From Coniella vitis (lineage: Eukaryota > Ascomycota > Sordariomycetes > Diaporthales > Schizoparmaceae): 64,000 bases of DNA. The stretch is from contig WUJK01000001.1 of NCBI GenBank assembly GCA_011317545.1, positions 4,631,001 to 4,695,000 on the forward strand, in the 5' to 3' direction. The translations under genes and the position numbers were made by a program. Numbering within the stretch: the stretch's first letter is position 1; each line of letters begins with the position of its first letter. The notes beneath the pieces were generated by a model, which was not told the origin of the DNA, did not search any database, and was given only the letters and a program-made list of their open reading frames with translations. This document shows positions 11,204-23,498 of the stretch, piece by piece.

Positions 11204-14200
11204 GCATCAGCACCAGCATCAGCACCAGCATCAGCAATCCCATGCCCAGCCTCTGTCGTCTCCCGAAAGCGCCGCTCCCCTGCCGTCTCCCCCGCCCTTG
11301 CCCTCCGTCTCGAGTCCTCTCGCTGGCGGCAACGGGCACGTGAATGGTTACGCAAAGCACAACAACTCTAGCACCCACGACGACATCATGTCCGCAGCCA
11401 GCCACAGGCGCCCGTCTCTTGCCGCCTACTCCGAGACTTCCTCGTCCGACTCGGTCTCGGTCTCCAACAACAACAACAACAACAACATCCAGGCTGCCGC
11501 TGCCGCCGCTGCTGCAGCGGCCGCCACCGAGGATGCCCACCGCCGTATCGACGTCAATGCTGCCAAGAACACCAATGTCCACCGCGACACGGGCCCCCTC
11601 GACCTGGCCTTCTCCGTCCTTCGATCATGTCCCCTGCATGACACCATCGCCATACTCATCATCCTCATGCAGCTCTCTCCCTTCGCCCTTTCCAGCATTT
11701 ACACCCTTTTCACCCTACTGACCTTTGTTCCACCCCCCACTACCAACTCCGGCTTGAGCGTCACCGAGATCTTTGATGGATTCGGCGCCCCAAATCTGTG
11801 GACCCTGGTGGGCCTGGATGTTTTTTTTCTCATTGTCTTTGCGTTCATGCCTCTGCAAGATCTCATACTGGAGTTTGCTCAAGTGGTGGTCGCCATGACC
11901 TTGGGAGGAGGAGCAAGCTCAAGGGGTGGAACAACACACAATATATTTCTCTGCGTGGGCATTGTTTTGTTAAATCACTTTGGCCAGCACCAAGCGCTCA
12001 GCCGGTATTCTTCGAATTTCAGGCACCTGCTGGGCACTTCATGGGGGTCGCCGGATACGGATGACCCCCTGGAGCATGGGCCAAGCGCCTACGAGCGCAA
12101 GGTACCCAGGGGTTTATTTCGAAGCGTCCTGGCCATCCACATATTAGTTCAAGGCCTCGTTCGTTATGTCCGAGATTGGTATTTGAGGCGCGAAAAACGC
12201 GATTTGCTTTCGCAGAGCCAGCTGGATCCAGAAGCTGCCAAGACCCCGACTTTAGCAGCGGATCAAGCTCTGGAAAGTGGCTTGACGCCCACAGATACTG
12301 ATCCTACGCGACAGGCCGCGAGCTCTGCAGCGTCAACAAAGAAACGAAGAAAACAAAGTCATCAAGTACGCATTCGACAACCGCTCTGGGCGGCTCTAGC
12401 GAGCACCAAAATTGTCATGGTCAAAGAATATGAATTATCGCAAGCAACACAAGAATCTGCCGGTTCCAACGCAACCGACATCCACAACCTCGGCAACGCA
12501 CCTTTTTATACGCAAGCCGGCCAAATCTGGATCGCCTACGTTGGCTGTGACGAGTTCTGCTTCAACACCAGTCACTTCCTCGACCTGCCTCCTGTCCAGG
12601 ATGCGGAAGACGACGGCAACGGAAGAGGCTCTTCCTACATTGACAAGTCCAAACCCTTTTACGTCAGGGTCAACAATGCCGTATGGCAGCCGACACGCAT
12701 CATTCCAGTAGACGACGGAGAGGAGGATGGTTCGGTTGGTACTCGGTGGACGGGCGACATTTACGGGCTGACGCCCATGTCAAACTACGAATGCGAATTT
12801 GTGAGCACTCGCACGGGCGAAATCATCTTTTCCACGAGCATCCGGACAATTCCAGCCAAGACCAAGGATGCGGATACTGCCAAGTCTGGAGCTCCACGCA
12901 CGCAGTACCGGCACGAATCTCCTGCCACTACCCTGAGGACTTCGATTGCTGGCTTGGAGGCCAAGCTGAGTGACGAAAAGGCCAAGCTCAAGTCCTCGAG
13001 AAAGGAAAACCACCGCAAGACCAATGCAGTCAAGAAGGACATTGACAGACTAACATCGCAGGTACAGTCGGCCGGAGGATCTGACGACAGGCTGAGGCAA
13101 AAGGTCGCGCAAAACACGACTCAGCAGAAGCAGGCTGAGCAGGCAACCGAAGAATTGCAGGCACAGCTCAAGGAGCTCCAGACGATTCCAGAGGAGGTCA
13201 TGACCGGATACCGGGACAAGCAGGGCGGGTACAACTCCGAAAAGGGACAGTTCGACGAGGCTCGTACGGTGTTTAAGCGCTTCAACTCGACCATGGAGCA
13301 GGAAACCAAGGGCTTGGATGACGAGCAGGCCAGCCTCAGCGCCAAGCGAAACAAGATAGCAGCTCGTCTTGCCAAGGTTGATGGTGAGCATGCTCGCATT
13401 ACAGATGCGAATGCTCGTGGTCTAGACGAAGCCGAGCGTCGTCGGCAGGAGACCTTCAGCCATGAGGAAGACATGATGCGCCGGGAGAAGGAGTATGCCC
13501 ACCGTGTGGCTCTCGCGTACACACGGAACCAGCAGAAGCAGCAAGAAGCAGGCAATCTGTCGGCCATGTTGGACAGCGTATTGAAGACGTTTAAGCAGCC
13601 CGACTATCCAGCTTACTACGAGCGTTCAGAGCCTCATGTCTTCAATAATGCTGCTGCTGCTGCTGCTGTTGCGCAGTGGCCACAATATGCACAAAACCCC
13701 TTGTGGTCACCCTCGCCTCCTGCCACTCTTCCACCAACGACCCATGCCGGGACCGCGCCTGTCAATCCCCTGTACACGCCAGCAGCATTCCAGCAATACC
13801 CGGTTCCGGGCGGACCGCAGCCACGCCACAAATCCCGTGGACGGTCTTCATCGATGCTGAGCGACATTTCGGGCTTCACGCAGTCGACCAATGAGGACGA
13901 CGAAGGTGGCAACAGCGGTGCCTCCAAGAACGCCAGCTGCGGGAACCTTCACGCTGCCCATGTTGTTGGCGCAATCGGCAGCAGCAGCTCTATCAACGTG
14001 AATGCCCCGCCTTTCCTCCCACCTGGCGCCTCCCAGCCGCAGTCTGGTCACCCCAGCCCCTTTGCGCAGTACTCGAAGCCTCTTGGTGGCATGCGCAACC
14101 CGCCCGGTTTCCCACCGTTTCCCCAACGTGGCATTGTGCGCAAGAGCTCTGGTTACGGCTATGGTTTTGCATCTGGTGGTTCAGGCTCTGGCTCGGGCGG

Positions 14201-14264
14201 TAGTATGCACAGCGGGAGCGGAAGCAGCCAAGGTAGCAACAAGGATCCCGCGAGCCCGGTGTGA
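10983..14264 (+). CDS. acrB: AcrB-like ubiquitination network signalling protein
   Basis: The 1093-residue protein is encoded by one exon, taking the ATG at 10983 (MPRASSAKRQ). The same frame opens further upstream, but this start matches the family's basic N-terminus as I recall it. In Aspergillus nidulans, AcrB is a membrane-associated coiled-coil protein linked genetically to acriflavine resistance and to the CreB/CreC deubiquitination system that affects carbon regulation. Visible here: a basic Ser-rich N-terminus, polyglutamine (11164-11205), polyasparagine and polyalanine tracts (11467-11525). Hydrophobic membrane segments lie near residues 216-247, 272-296, 319-340 and possibly 378-393. 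Then come a conserved globular middle (about 470-610), long coiled coils near 647-735 and 742-859, and a Pro/Gly/Ser-rich tail. Length is close to the family's roughly 1000 residues. The biochemical role is not known from sequence. Confidence 0.85.
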
Positions 14265-15185
14265 ACAGGGTTTTGTAGGCATTCGCCATCTTGCTGCAGT
14301 ACCTTCACCTGCTGAGCTAGCCATCATGTCCTGCGTTCACGCCACTCCGTCACCGTTGAGCCTATTGGATTCTCCCGGTCCTGGACGAGTCATCATCTTT
14401 GCCGGTCTGTTGCGCAAAGTCTTGTCAACCTCGCAGATTCGTCTGGGCACACGCGGCGGTCGTGCCACTTGTGGTCACGTTACCTACTGGTCTGCTTGTC
14501 TCTGCTTGCTTGTGTACACCGTCAGTCGTTTGGTCAATGTGCCTGTCCGTCCTGGAGGTAGATGGAAGGAATACTTTTTAGTAGCTTGCTTGCGTGTTCA
14601 TGGAGGATGTGGTTGCCGCAGCGTTTGTGCAGAGTGATAGTTTGAATGCCAATGAGATGAAAGAAAAGTACTTTTTGTTTTGCTTCGTATTCAACTTTAG
14701 TCTCCAAGCGTTGGGCATCAAAGTGTGATGTAAATGTGTATTAGTGAGACTGTGTGGGACACTGCATCGCAGCTGTAACTAAACCGTCATGATCAAATGA
14801 AGCGTAGCAGATGCGCAGCCCAAGTTTTGATTTCAAATCTCCCTCCACCCCCCTGCCCCTTCTCCCCGAACACCGCAAGATTATTGTTATTGCAAAGTTT
14901 CAACAAAAGGAAGAAAGCACATTGTCAGCTCAAGCCCCGGTGATTTGATATCATCTGGCTAGGCGAAATAGTTCTTAACTGTAAAGTGTATGTGTGTATA
15001 TTCTTTGTTTTTTTTCCCCTTGTATGTCTGTTTCAGTTTTATCAGACAAACTAACTCTCTTCCGACTCATCTGTTCATTTGTCTTAAGTCTGTCTATCCG
15101 TGTCCCTCATTCTTCTTTTTTTTCTTCTTCTCCATTACATATGTATGAAAAACACAGCCGCTATGCAGTATACGCTTTATAAAGC

Positions 15186-15233
<48 letters not shown>

Positions 15234-15405
15234 ACAGACTCGCTATAAGTCATAACAGACCAAAATTGAGCTGACCACGCCAGTCAGTAAGAAAAATTAT
15301 TTCTTCCAAAGGGGGGAGACAGCCACCTCTTCAAAAGAATGTTCTCAGGAGTGATTCCAAAGGAAAAAGAAGGGGAAAAAAAAAAATTTCCAAACCCGAC
15401 CAGTA
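14265..15405. other. convergent intergenic region, acrB 3' end to ABC transporter 3' end
   Basis: No gene is seen. The first part is probably the acrB 3' untranslated region. The stretch becomes T-rich after 15000 and contains a 44-base A-tract at 15187-15230 followed by GGGACAG, then a second short A-run near 15377-15387 just before the ABC transporter stop codon. The two genes converge here. Confidence 0.6.
15187..15230 (+). repeat. 44-base poly(A) tract
   Basis: There are 44 consecutive A residues between convergent genes. This could be a replication-slippage homopolymer or the tail of an old retroposed transcript. I see no direct repeats or gene-like sequence upstream that would settle it. 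Confidence 0.9.
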
Positions 15406-18400
15406 TTACTTTTTACCCGCCGCAGCCCTCTTCGCAGGCCGCACACGGAACAAATAATACGTCACGACCGCCACAAAGATATTAAAAACCACATAGGCCC
15501 ACAGGATCCCAAAGTTGCGCCACCGCTGGCTCCAGTAGATGTCGCTGCCCTCGAGATAGACGTCGGCCGAGCTGATGGAGCAGTACCGGCAGTCGCTGGT
15601 GGCATTCGGATTCTGCAGCGTGCCGACGGCGCCCGCGGACGAGTCCAGGAAGGCGGTGAAGTAGGTTCCGCAGGTCTCGCCTGCGGGCGGGTCCATGATG
15701 GAGGTTTCGGCCGTGGAACACGTGACGGCGCGGCCGTGGATCATGGTGGCGACCATGCTGGAGACCCAGTAGTTGAAGGGGCTGAGGCGGTACATGAAGA
15801 TCCAGAAGCCGGGGAGCGCCGAGGGGCTTTGCAGCACGCCGCAGAAGATGATGCTGAGGATGAGGAGCAGGGTGACGACTGCACCGGCGGTGACGGGGTC
15901 GGGCAGCGCGGCGACAGTCATGTGGGCGAATGTGCCCGAGTAGATGAAGAGGACGACGCAGAGCAGGAAGACGAGCGCTTGGCGTTCCGACGACTGGCTG
16001 GTGCCCACGACGGGGTAGTAGAAGCAGGCCCAGGTGACGAGGCCCGAGAGGAATTGGTACGGAAGCTCGACGATGATGTTGGCGATGATGAACGCTTTCC
16101 AGCTGTAGGCTTTGGAGGGCCGCTCGCGCACTTCGTAGAGGGAGCGCTGGGTGATGAATAAGGGTTGGACTTGCTGCACGACCGAGGAGAAGAGCGTGGT
16201 GAGGCCAAAGACGGCAAAGATGGTGTCGCGCATGCCGGCAATGGTGCTACCGCCGCCGTGAAAAGAGAAACCGATAAAGAGGCCTGCGACAACGCCGAGC
16301 GACACTTTGGAGAAGATGTACGAGGGCATGCGCCAGTACTGTTGAAAGACACGCACCGTGACCGAAGTCAGCTGCTGGGAAAAGGGCATGGCGAATTCAT
16401 CGTGGCTGTTGCTCTCGTTTGCAACTTGTGCGTCGGCGTGGTGCGATCCCTCGCTCTGGATCCGGGCAATCTCGGTCTCGACGCCCTGGCGCTCGGTGCT
16501 GTCTAGCCATGCTTGGTGCCAGTCGCGGTCCTTGGCGTTGCCGATCTCGAGCATGTATTCGGCTGGGTTCTCGGAATCCTCACACTTTCTGGCGCCGCGC
16601 GTTTCAAAGTAGTCCAACAGTGTGCGTGATTCCTTGCCAATCTGGCCAAAGTAGACCGTCTTGCCTCCCCGGGCCAGGAAGAGCAGCCGGTCAAACTCTT
16701 GAAAGAGGATAGCGCTGGGCTGGTGGATGGTGCAGAGGACGGCTTGGCCAGCATCAGCAAGCTTACGCAGGAAAGAGACAATAGCCCAAGAGCTCTGCGA
16801 GTCGAGACCACTGGTTGGCTCGTCGAGGAACAGCAGAAGCTTGGGCTTGGCCGCCAGTTCGACACCAATAGTGAGCAGTTTGCGCTGCTCCACGTTCAGA
16901 CCTTCTCCCGGGCTGCCAACGACGGCATCGGCAAAATCGCCCATGTCGAGCATCTGGATGACTTCCTCGACGAATTTGTACTTTTCCTCCTTGCTGACGG
17001 ACTTTGGCTGACGAAGCATGGCGCTGAAGCGCAGACTTTCGCGAACAGTGGCCGTGTCGAGGTGGAGATCTGACGTGTATATGTCAGTCAACAACCGATA
17101 TTCATCTATGGGGAACAACACCACTTACCTTGTTGCTGCACATAGCCCGTTTTGCGTTGAAAGCTTGCATCCAAGGCCTTTCCATTGACCAACATGTCGC
17201 CAGTAATGACTCCCATGGTTGTTCTCTGAGCCAAGACATCAAGCAGCGTTGTCTTTCCGGCACCACTAACACCCATGAGCGCTGTCAGAGTACCAGGCTT
17301 GACCCAGCCCGACACATGATCCAAAAGCCGTCGTGGCTCGCCCTTGATTTCAATGTCGTAGACTACGTCTTTCCAAGTGAAAATGTCCTTTTGGGGGGCC
17401 AAAGCGCTGACAGGTGCGTTGTTATCGCCCAATGAGCTGGTAACAGGTCCAGAAGGTGCGGTAGAGGTTTGCTTTTCCTCGTCACCTGGGCTGCTGGCGT
17501 TTTGCAAGTGCGCTGGCACGTGGCCGCGCTGGAAAACCAAGAACTCGGCGGTGCTGGTTGCGCCAGAGCTGAGCTCAGTGCAAAAGGCGTACAGGAGAGT
17601 GAAGAAGATCAAGAAGCCAAAGAGAATCCCCAGGTTACGCCATGCGTGACTCCAATAATAGCTGTAGTTGGAGTTGATATATGCATCACCGTTCACAGTG
17701 GAGCGTCCAGCAACGGCACCGACGGCATCGCAGATCCACGAGTCGCCCTGCAGTGGAGTGTAGGGTGGGATGATGCTGGAACAAATGAACTCGCGGCCGT
17801 GGAACTCGTTGCCAACCATAATCTCAAATGCGTAGTAGAGGGGGTTGATCCAGCGAATCCAGCCAAACCAGGCAACCATCTGGGGGACAGCGACCATGAA
17901 GCCAGTGTACATGGTCAACGCCAGGATCATGACACCGGCAAGAGACATGGCCTGCGAAGATGTCTTTGTGATAGCGCCGAGGGTACGGAAGATGCCGCCC
18001 ATGACAAAGGTGCTCATACAGCTGATGAGGAAGAAGAGAAAGAAAGCACCAGCCTCGCGCCGCAGACAGGCCATAAAGTAGATGACAATGCTGAAAATGG
18101 TGGCATTGATGAACTTGACTGGGATATCGGCCATGATGCCAGCCAAAGCTTCTGTGGCGGGGTGGTAGAAGGCGTACGAGGCATGCTTTTCCACAATAGG
18201 CCGCTGGGCGTACAAGTTGTTGATTTCTGAGAGGGCCATCAGACCGCTGGAAAGAACGGCAATGTACAAGGCAGAACCCTTCGAGGACATGCCGGCGGTG
18301 GCGTTCATGTTTGCGGGATCGTAGTATATGGACCCAACGATGAGCGAGATAACCAGCTGTACGCCTGCGTTGACTATCGTCGATGCCTTATCACCCCAAA

Positions 18401-20253
18401 TACGCTGGTACGCTCTCTTGGTATTGAGTGCAATCTGCTGTGTGATTGTAACTGTGTATGCGGAGCCCGGGCGTGCATGCTTGGACTGCCGTTGTCTCTT
18501 TTGCTGGCGGAACTCATTGAGGATCTGCTCCTTGTCTGGGGCGCCCTGGGACGAGGCCTCGTCCTCTGACTGTTCCGGGGAGCCTTGCATATACGCCTGC
18601 ATTTCTCTCTGAAGAGCGGCATACTCTGGCGACTCGTGCCAGTACCTTTCAAAGTCATCTGGTGTCAGAGGCACACGGTGCTCCATACCCGCGCGGGCCT
18701 TGCGCTCCCCAGGGTTGGTGACCGAGGTCAGAAAGTCACCCGTTGTCTGGCGTGATGGGCAGTCCCAGCCCTGTTTCTCAAAAAAGGACTTGGCTGCCGA
18801 GGCAGGGCCAAAATAAATCTGCCTTCCTTCGTATAGGACGATGGTCTTGTCGAAGAGGTCATAAATAGCTTGGCTAGCTTGGTAGATGGCGACAGCATTG
18901 GTAACGCCTGCTACCTCCGAGAAGAGTCGAAGAGACTCGACAAATTTCAGCGCCGTCGCAGCGTCAAGGCCTCGAGTACTACACCGATGGGAGAATTACT
19001 TCGTTAATACCCGACCCAGAATGGGAGGAAGAGAATGCCAGACTTTCCTGACTATCAAAGAGAACGACGTACCTGTTATCCCAAGCTGCAAAAGGCGATC
19101 CAGCAAGAATCATCTCTGCAATACTAACACGCTTCCTCTCACCTCCCGAGACACCTCGGACAAAGTCATTGCCGACTTTGGTGTTGTAGGTGTGACTGAG
19201 ACCACAAATAGCCATTGCCACACGAGCCTGGAGCTTGCAGAACTCTGCATGCGACATGCCAGAGATGGCCTCTTTTCTGGTGCGCATAGCGGCAGCAAAC
19301 TCGAGCGTCTGGCCGACAGTGAGGTGGGGGAAATGCTTGTCGACTTCCTGGTTGTAGATGACCTCGCCCTTGAACTCCTTGGACATTTGCTTGCTGGGGA
19401 TGCCGCTGAAGCTGATGTCAGATTTATCATCGACATTCAGTCCCTGCACCTCACCACACAAGGTCTTGAGAAATGTACTGCAGCCAGACCCAGGGCGCCC
19501 CAGAACGACTAGCAACTCTCCGCTTCGGAGTATACCATCGAACTTGTGCAGGATCTTGCGCGGCACATTGGACCCGCGGTGAAGGAGTTCACCAGGCCGA
19601 AGGGGTGCTGACATGGCCGAGCTGACCGTTTCTTGGAGTTGAAGTGCAGATCCTGTTCCTGACACGCTGAGGTCCTTGAAGTGCACATCCAGGCGCATTG
19701 GCTTGATGCCCTCATCCTCGAGCTGTGCCAGGTAGAGGCGCAGCCACTTGGACGGGTCAAAGTCTGGGCTGTCGGGCCGAAGGGTTTTGTCTGTGGTATC
19801 GAAGTTGAGGGCGGCAGCCCCGGTACCTGCTGGTCGCGTCACTGTGCTTTCCCTTCTCGAGAGTGCCGTGGCAATCCTCCGCATCTCGTGTGTGTCTGCC
19901 TCACCCATAGCGGGAGAGTGGTGGTCGGCCAGTCCACCACCAATGACCGTGTCCGTGTCCGTGTCCGAGGCATGGCTGCGCCGTGGCTTCTCGCTGTCCT
20001 CGCTGTCCTCGCTCAGAGAATCGGCCGTCGTCAATGGATGTTCGACCTTGCCATCATCGCTGCGTAGGGCGGCTTCTTGTGCACTAGTATGCTGTTGATG
20101 TTGCTGCCATATCTGTGTTTGAGACTCCTCGCTAGTTGTGGTGGTGAAAGTGGATTGTTGTACCCACTCGCTCTCTGTCTTGACATGTCCGTCTTGTGAG
20201 TCGAGATGCGGTATGCCCTCCATGATTGCCGTGTGAGGGTTGCTGTCATCCAT
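15406..20253 (-). CDS. PDR-type ABC multidrug transporter (ABCG full-size)
   Basis: Plasma-membrane ATP-driven efflux pump of the pleiotropic drug resistance family, arranged NBD-TMD-NBD-TMD, 1564 residues. Exons (minus strand) are 20253-19073, 18978-17129 and 17069-15406. The introns, 94 bp and 59 bp, restore WDNSTRGLD and YVQQQDLHL across the joins. NBD1 has Walker A GRPGSGCST near residue 249, with Cys in place of the usual Lys, and signature VSGGERKR near 366. NBD2 has canonical GVSGAGKTT near 963, a degenerate signature (NVEQRKLLTIG near 1065) and Walker B with LFLDEPTSGLD near 1090. This asymmetry is normal for PDR proteins. TMDs lie near 500-800 and 1225-1555. The ATG at 20253 is the first true ATG. 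Substrate cannot be predicted. No lesions are seen. Confidence 0.95.
17070..17128 (-). other. ABC transporter intron 2
   Basis: On the minus strand the donor is AAG|GTAAGT and the acceptor is ACGTCAG, 59 bp. The join rebuilds YVQQQDLHLDTATVRESL, the conserved Q-loop region of NBD2. Confidence 0.92.
18979..19072 (-). other. ABC transporter intron 1
   Basis: On the minus strand the donor is CAG|GTACGT and the acceptor is GTGTAG. It is phase 2, and the join rebuilds the conserved NBD1 sequence WDNSTRGLDAAT. Confidence 0.9.
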
Positions 20254-20845
20254 GAGACGAACCAAGTATGTTTGATAAACGGGTCGTCACCTTGACAGGG
20301 TATTTCTGTTCATTCAGCGCAGAACACCTGATCATGAAAAGGGTTACAACGCTGAGTTTATGTACCGGGTAGCAAGATAACCCCTCTGTTACCAAAGCAG
20401 AAAGCCCTGGCATCACAGACGGCTCCCTGTGAATATGTGCCACTCTGGTCATTGTTGGTCTAGTGCTATATTGCGACTTGATTTATCGGCTTCTATGTCG
20501 GACCCCGTCAGCCTGAGCTCGAAGGCAGAGGGGGCGGGGACTTGAACAGTTCGCGGTGTGGCCAACGCGCCATTGTCCGTTGCCAGAAGAGCTTTTGGCA
20601 GGCCGCGTGTATCGACCCAACAAAGGGGGTCTGGCAAAACAAAGGGGCGGGCGCGAAAGTCAACCCGGGCTTCCGACGACTGCCGTCGCCTTTTCAGGGT
20701 TTTGGCCCGCCCCGTGGATTCCGGGTGCGTCGTCTGTCCGTGGCACCGCCTCGATTCCAAAATGAGACAGGCGCCAAAAGTCTTGCTTGGATAGGGACAG
20801 TGACACAGTCCTGACAGTCAGTGCACATGGTGATGTACACAAACA

Positions 20846-20942
20846 ACTGTCCGCTTGGGTCATGGTCCATGTCCGTTTGTAATCCGTGTCCGCTCGGTTT
20901 GATCCGTATCCGTTTGGTAAAATCCCTGTCCGCTTGGTATGG
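20846..20942. repeat. degenerate 17-22-bp tandem repeat
   Basis: About five copies of a unit close to TCCGTGTCCGCTTGGTTTGA follow each other (units near 20846, 20866, 20883, 20903 and 20923), differing by a few bases each. The region lies about 0.6 kb upstream of the ABC transporter start. Whether it binds a regulator is unknown. Confidence 0.8.
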
Positions 20943-22596
20943 AGTGTGTGAAGATCGCAAACGATGAGCGCTTTACCAACAAATGCCCTCTGGCGTGAAA
21001 AGAAGAAACCCTCCCACTCTTTTCTTGAGCTTGTCCCAGGCCTTGTTCGATGTCATCTAGACTACTTGACTTACCAGGACGATGTTAGATCTCGATGCTC
21101 GGCCAAGACAATTTGGCTCATTATAGCAGGATGTCGAACTCGAGATCTCTGCAGGGCCCAGAGACGGGAAATTGAAGGCCAGTTCATCATCTGCTTTGTT
21201 ATATCTTGAGAAGAAAAAAAGCAATCCTTCACCGCTCAAAAGCACCATCGCCGCCGGACGGCTTGGAAGATGCATTTCTTTCAGAGAATGCGTTGTTCTT
21301 GCTGCTGCTCCTGATACACTACTGTTCGATCTGCCGCTTGTAACCCTCACTCATTGATTATTGCTATGTGACGGGGAGAGCATGCAGGATTGTGCATTGT
21401 GAGTCTGCCTCCAGACAGCAGGTCTTGGGGGTGTAAGGAGCTAGATTACGATAGCCTTTGAGATAGTCTCTGTTCCGCAGACGAAGGAAGCTTGTTTTCG
21501 ATCGTGTTATCTTGTCTCCACGCTTTTCAACTCGAGGCTGACGTGTCAATCAAATGTGGCGCTGCGACAAGCTTCCGAGCACGCTGGGACTTGAGGCCAT
21601 GATATCTGAAGGCTATCTCGCTCAAACTTTCGGTTAGTTGGTCACTGCCATGATTCTGGAAGCAGATCCTCAGGTTTTGTGAGGCCTCAATTTCCGGCTT
21701 GACATAGTAGCTTTGATCAGCCGGGAGTGGGCAATGTTAGAAAGCCTCATGCTGGTTTGACATTTCAAGCAGCTTGAGCCACAGCGAGACTGTAGACACT
21801 CGGCGAAAGGCCACACCAGGGTGTACTAGCCGTGCATATCTCTCGTCGGATACGCACATACTATGTATAATGGTGGCTCGACTCCAAAGCCCCATCAAGG
21901 CGCCCTAGTACGGTTCGCCATGCCATACCGCCGTCCCATTCAGAGAGAAAGGGGCAGTTGCAGATGGTTTGTGGCATGCTCGTGCGCCTCAGTTACTGGT
22001 GAGTCCCTCTGCCATCCAGGCAGGCGCGCTGGTGACACTGAGGCCTTATAGAAGGCGGAGGATGTCTTCAGAGAACTCAGGTAGAGGAGCCTGGCCAGCG
22101 CCTTGTCAGTGATGCCATGCAAACGGTGCAAATGGAGAAACGGGGGGTACCGCGTGACTACTGAGATATGGCTTTTACAAGAGAACCGTGGCAAATCCTA
22201 GCGTGCTCCAACTTGCAGAAACACATATCCAAGCGCGGAATCAAGAGGACCATCCGCACGTATAACCTCCTCTGCGTCGTGTGGCGGGCCCGTCACCGAG
22301 GTTTTGGCGTAGCGATCGGATTTGTCGGACGCCATGTCATCAAGCCAACGCGAGGCTCCTCGATGACTGGCAACATGTCATTGCCGCCAAAAGTCTTGAC
22401 CTGTCGACCGATACAGGGCGGGAGTCTTGCTTGCTGACGGCGTTGGTAGGCATTGCGAGCGGGAGAAGCGTATTCCAGAGCTGGGGACCTCTGGTAGAAG
22501 CTGTGGTGGGTTTGACAGATGTCCGGGGTTACTTGGGTACCTAGGCTAGCAGGCTAGGTATTGTACAAAGTACTATGTATCGATGCCAGAGTGCTA

Positions 22597-22635
22597 CCCT
22601 AACCCTGTTGACCTCAGGCAGTAAGCCCTAACCCT
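22597..22635. repeat. paired telomere-like motifs CCCTAACCCT
   Basis: CCCTAACCCT occurs twice, at 22597-22606 and 22626-22635, 29 bp apart. CCCTAA is the complement of the usual filamentous-fungal telomere repeat TTAGGG. Two partial copies could be an interstitial remnant or chance. Confidence 0.6.
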
Positions 22636-22946
22636 CACATGCGTTGGACCGTCAACGCATATTTGTGAAGCTTATCATCCCATCTCTCCGTGACCACCAT
22701 TGCGCACTCCTTCTGGCACTTTGACGCTCTCCTTGCTCCTTTCCACTCGCATTGCGTTACCCGACCGGCTATCTGGGAAAGCCTACTTACTATGTACAGT
22801 TGGGTCTCTGGACAAGCCGACCATGGCTCAGCCGACCCGCATGCTGGTGCTGCCGTTGGGCTCGACGCCAATGCTACCTCAGCTCCCCTCGATTGAGACA
22901 CCATGGCCGATCTGGGCCCAAGCACTCCTCAAGCTGACACACATCA

Positions 22947-23498
22947 ATGGTAAGTCGCATGACAAGAAGAAGTGACGGGACCAGCTCTCGGATGTCGCAG
23001 GTACAGATCCTCCAGTCAAGTCTTGGTCACCCAGCGACACGGGGATTCTCCAGCAAGCCAGCCCAGCACACCTTACATCGTAGTTCCAGTTACACAAGCC
23101 CGTTGGCATGTACTATCTTTTTTCTGGATCATGTCGTCGCCCCCAATTGCCATGGCTCAACAGTGTTTGGCCAGGCCCTGGCCGGTCAAACGCCAGCCCG
23201 CCAGCCCGCCTTGCCACCCAGACCAGGCTCATCCACAATCATCCCCTTCAAGGACCCCACGGGCATGATTACTGTATCTTTTGCGGCCAAGTACACACCA
23301 GGACAGCCTCGCCTGCACATGGGCCCTTTGAAAACGTCCGCTGAGTTCGGGCCAAGCCAGGCTTCGGAGCTGGGATACCAAGGAAGAACGGGGACCTACG
23401 GCATAGCTTGCTCTGTCGAGCCCGATGGTATGATGCCCGACAAGCCGTCTGCGCGGAGGGACGGCCTTTGCACACTACCTGGGGCTGGACTGGCTTAA
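22947..23498 (+). CDS. uncertain small open reading frame, no recognised family
   Basis: The frame is 183 codons, Pro/Ser/Thr-rich, and is followed by TAATAAAAG, which resembles a polyadenylation signal. Just upstream, GTAAGT near 22950 and GTCGCAG near 23001 look like splice sites that would join an exon starting at ATG 22903 to this region, but the joined frame differs. No domain is recognised. It could be noise, and I give it mainly so the position is recorded. Confidence 0.15.
   Translation: MVSRMTRRSDGTSSRMSQVQILQSSLGHPATRGFSSKPAQHTLHRSSSYTSPLACTIFFLDHVVAPNCHGSTVFGQALAGQTPARQPALPPRPGSSTIIPFKDPTGMITVSFAAKYTPGQPRLHMGPLKTSAEFGPSQASELGYQGRTGTYGIACSVEPDGMMPDKPSARRDGLCTLPGAGLA

Noticed and set aside
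14002..14637. 211-codon frame overlapping the acrB 3' end
   Set aside because: It is an alternate frame of the acrB Pro/Ser-rich tail running into the 3' untranslated region, with no domain.
15187..15230. Evidence of a processed pseudogene ending in the A44 tract
   Set aside because: The sequence upstream shows no gene resemblance that I can see and no flanking direct repeats were found, so I only report the tract.
15736..18230. Several long acidic plus-strand frames opposite the ABC transporter
   Set aside because: They are shadows of the GC-rich minus-strand transporter exons, with no domain of their own.
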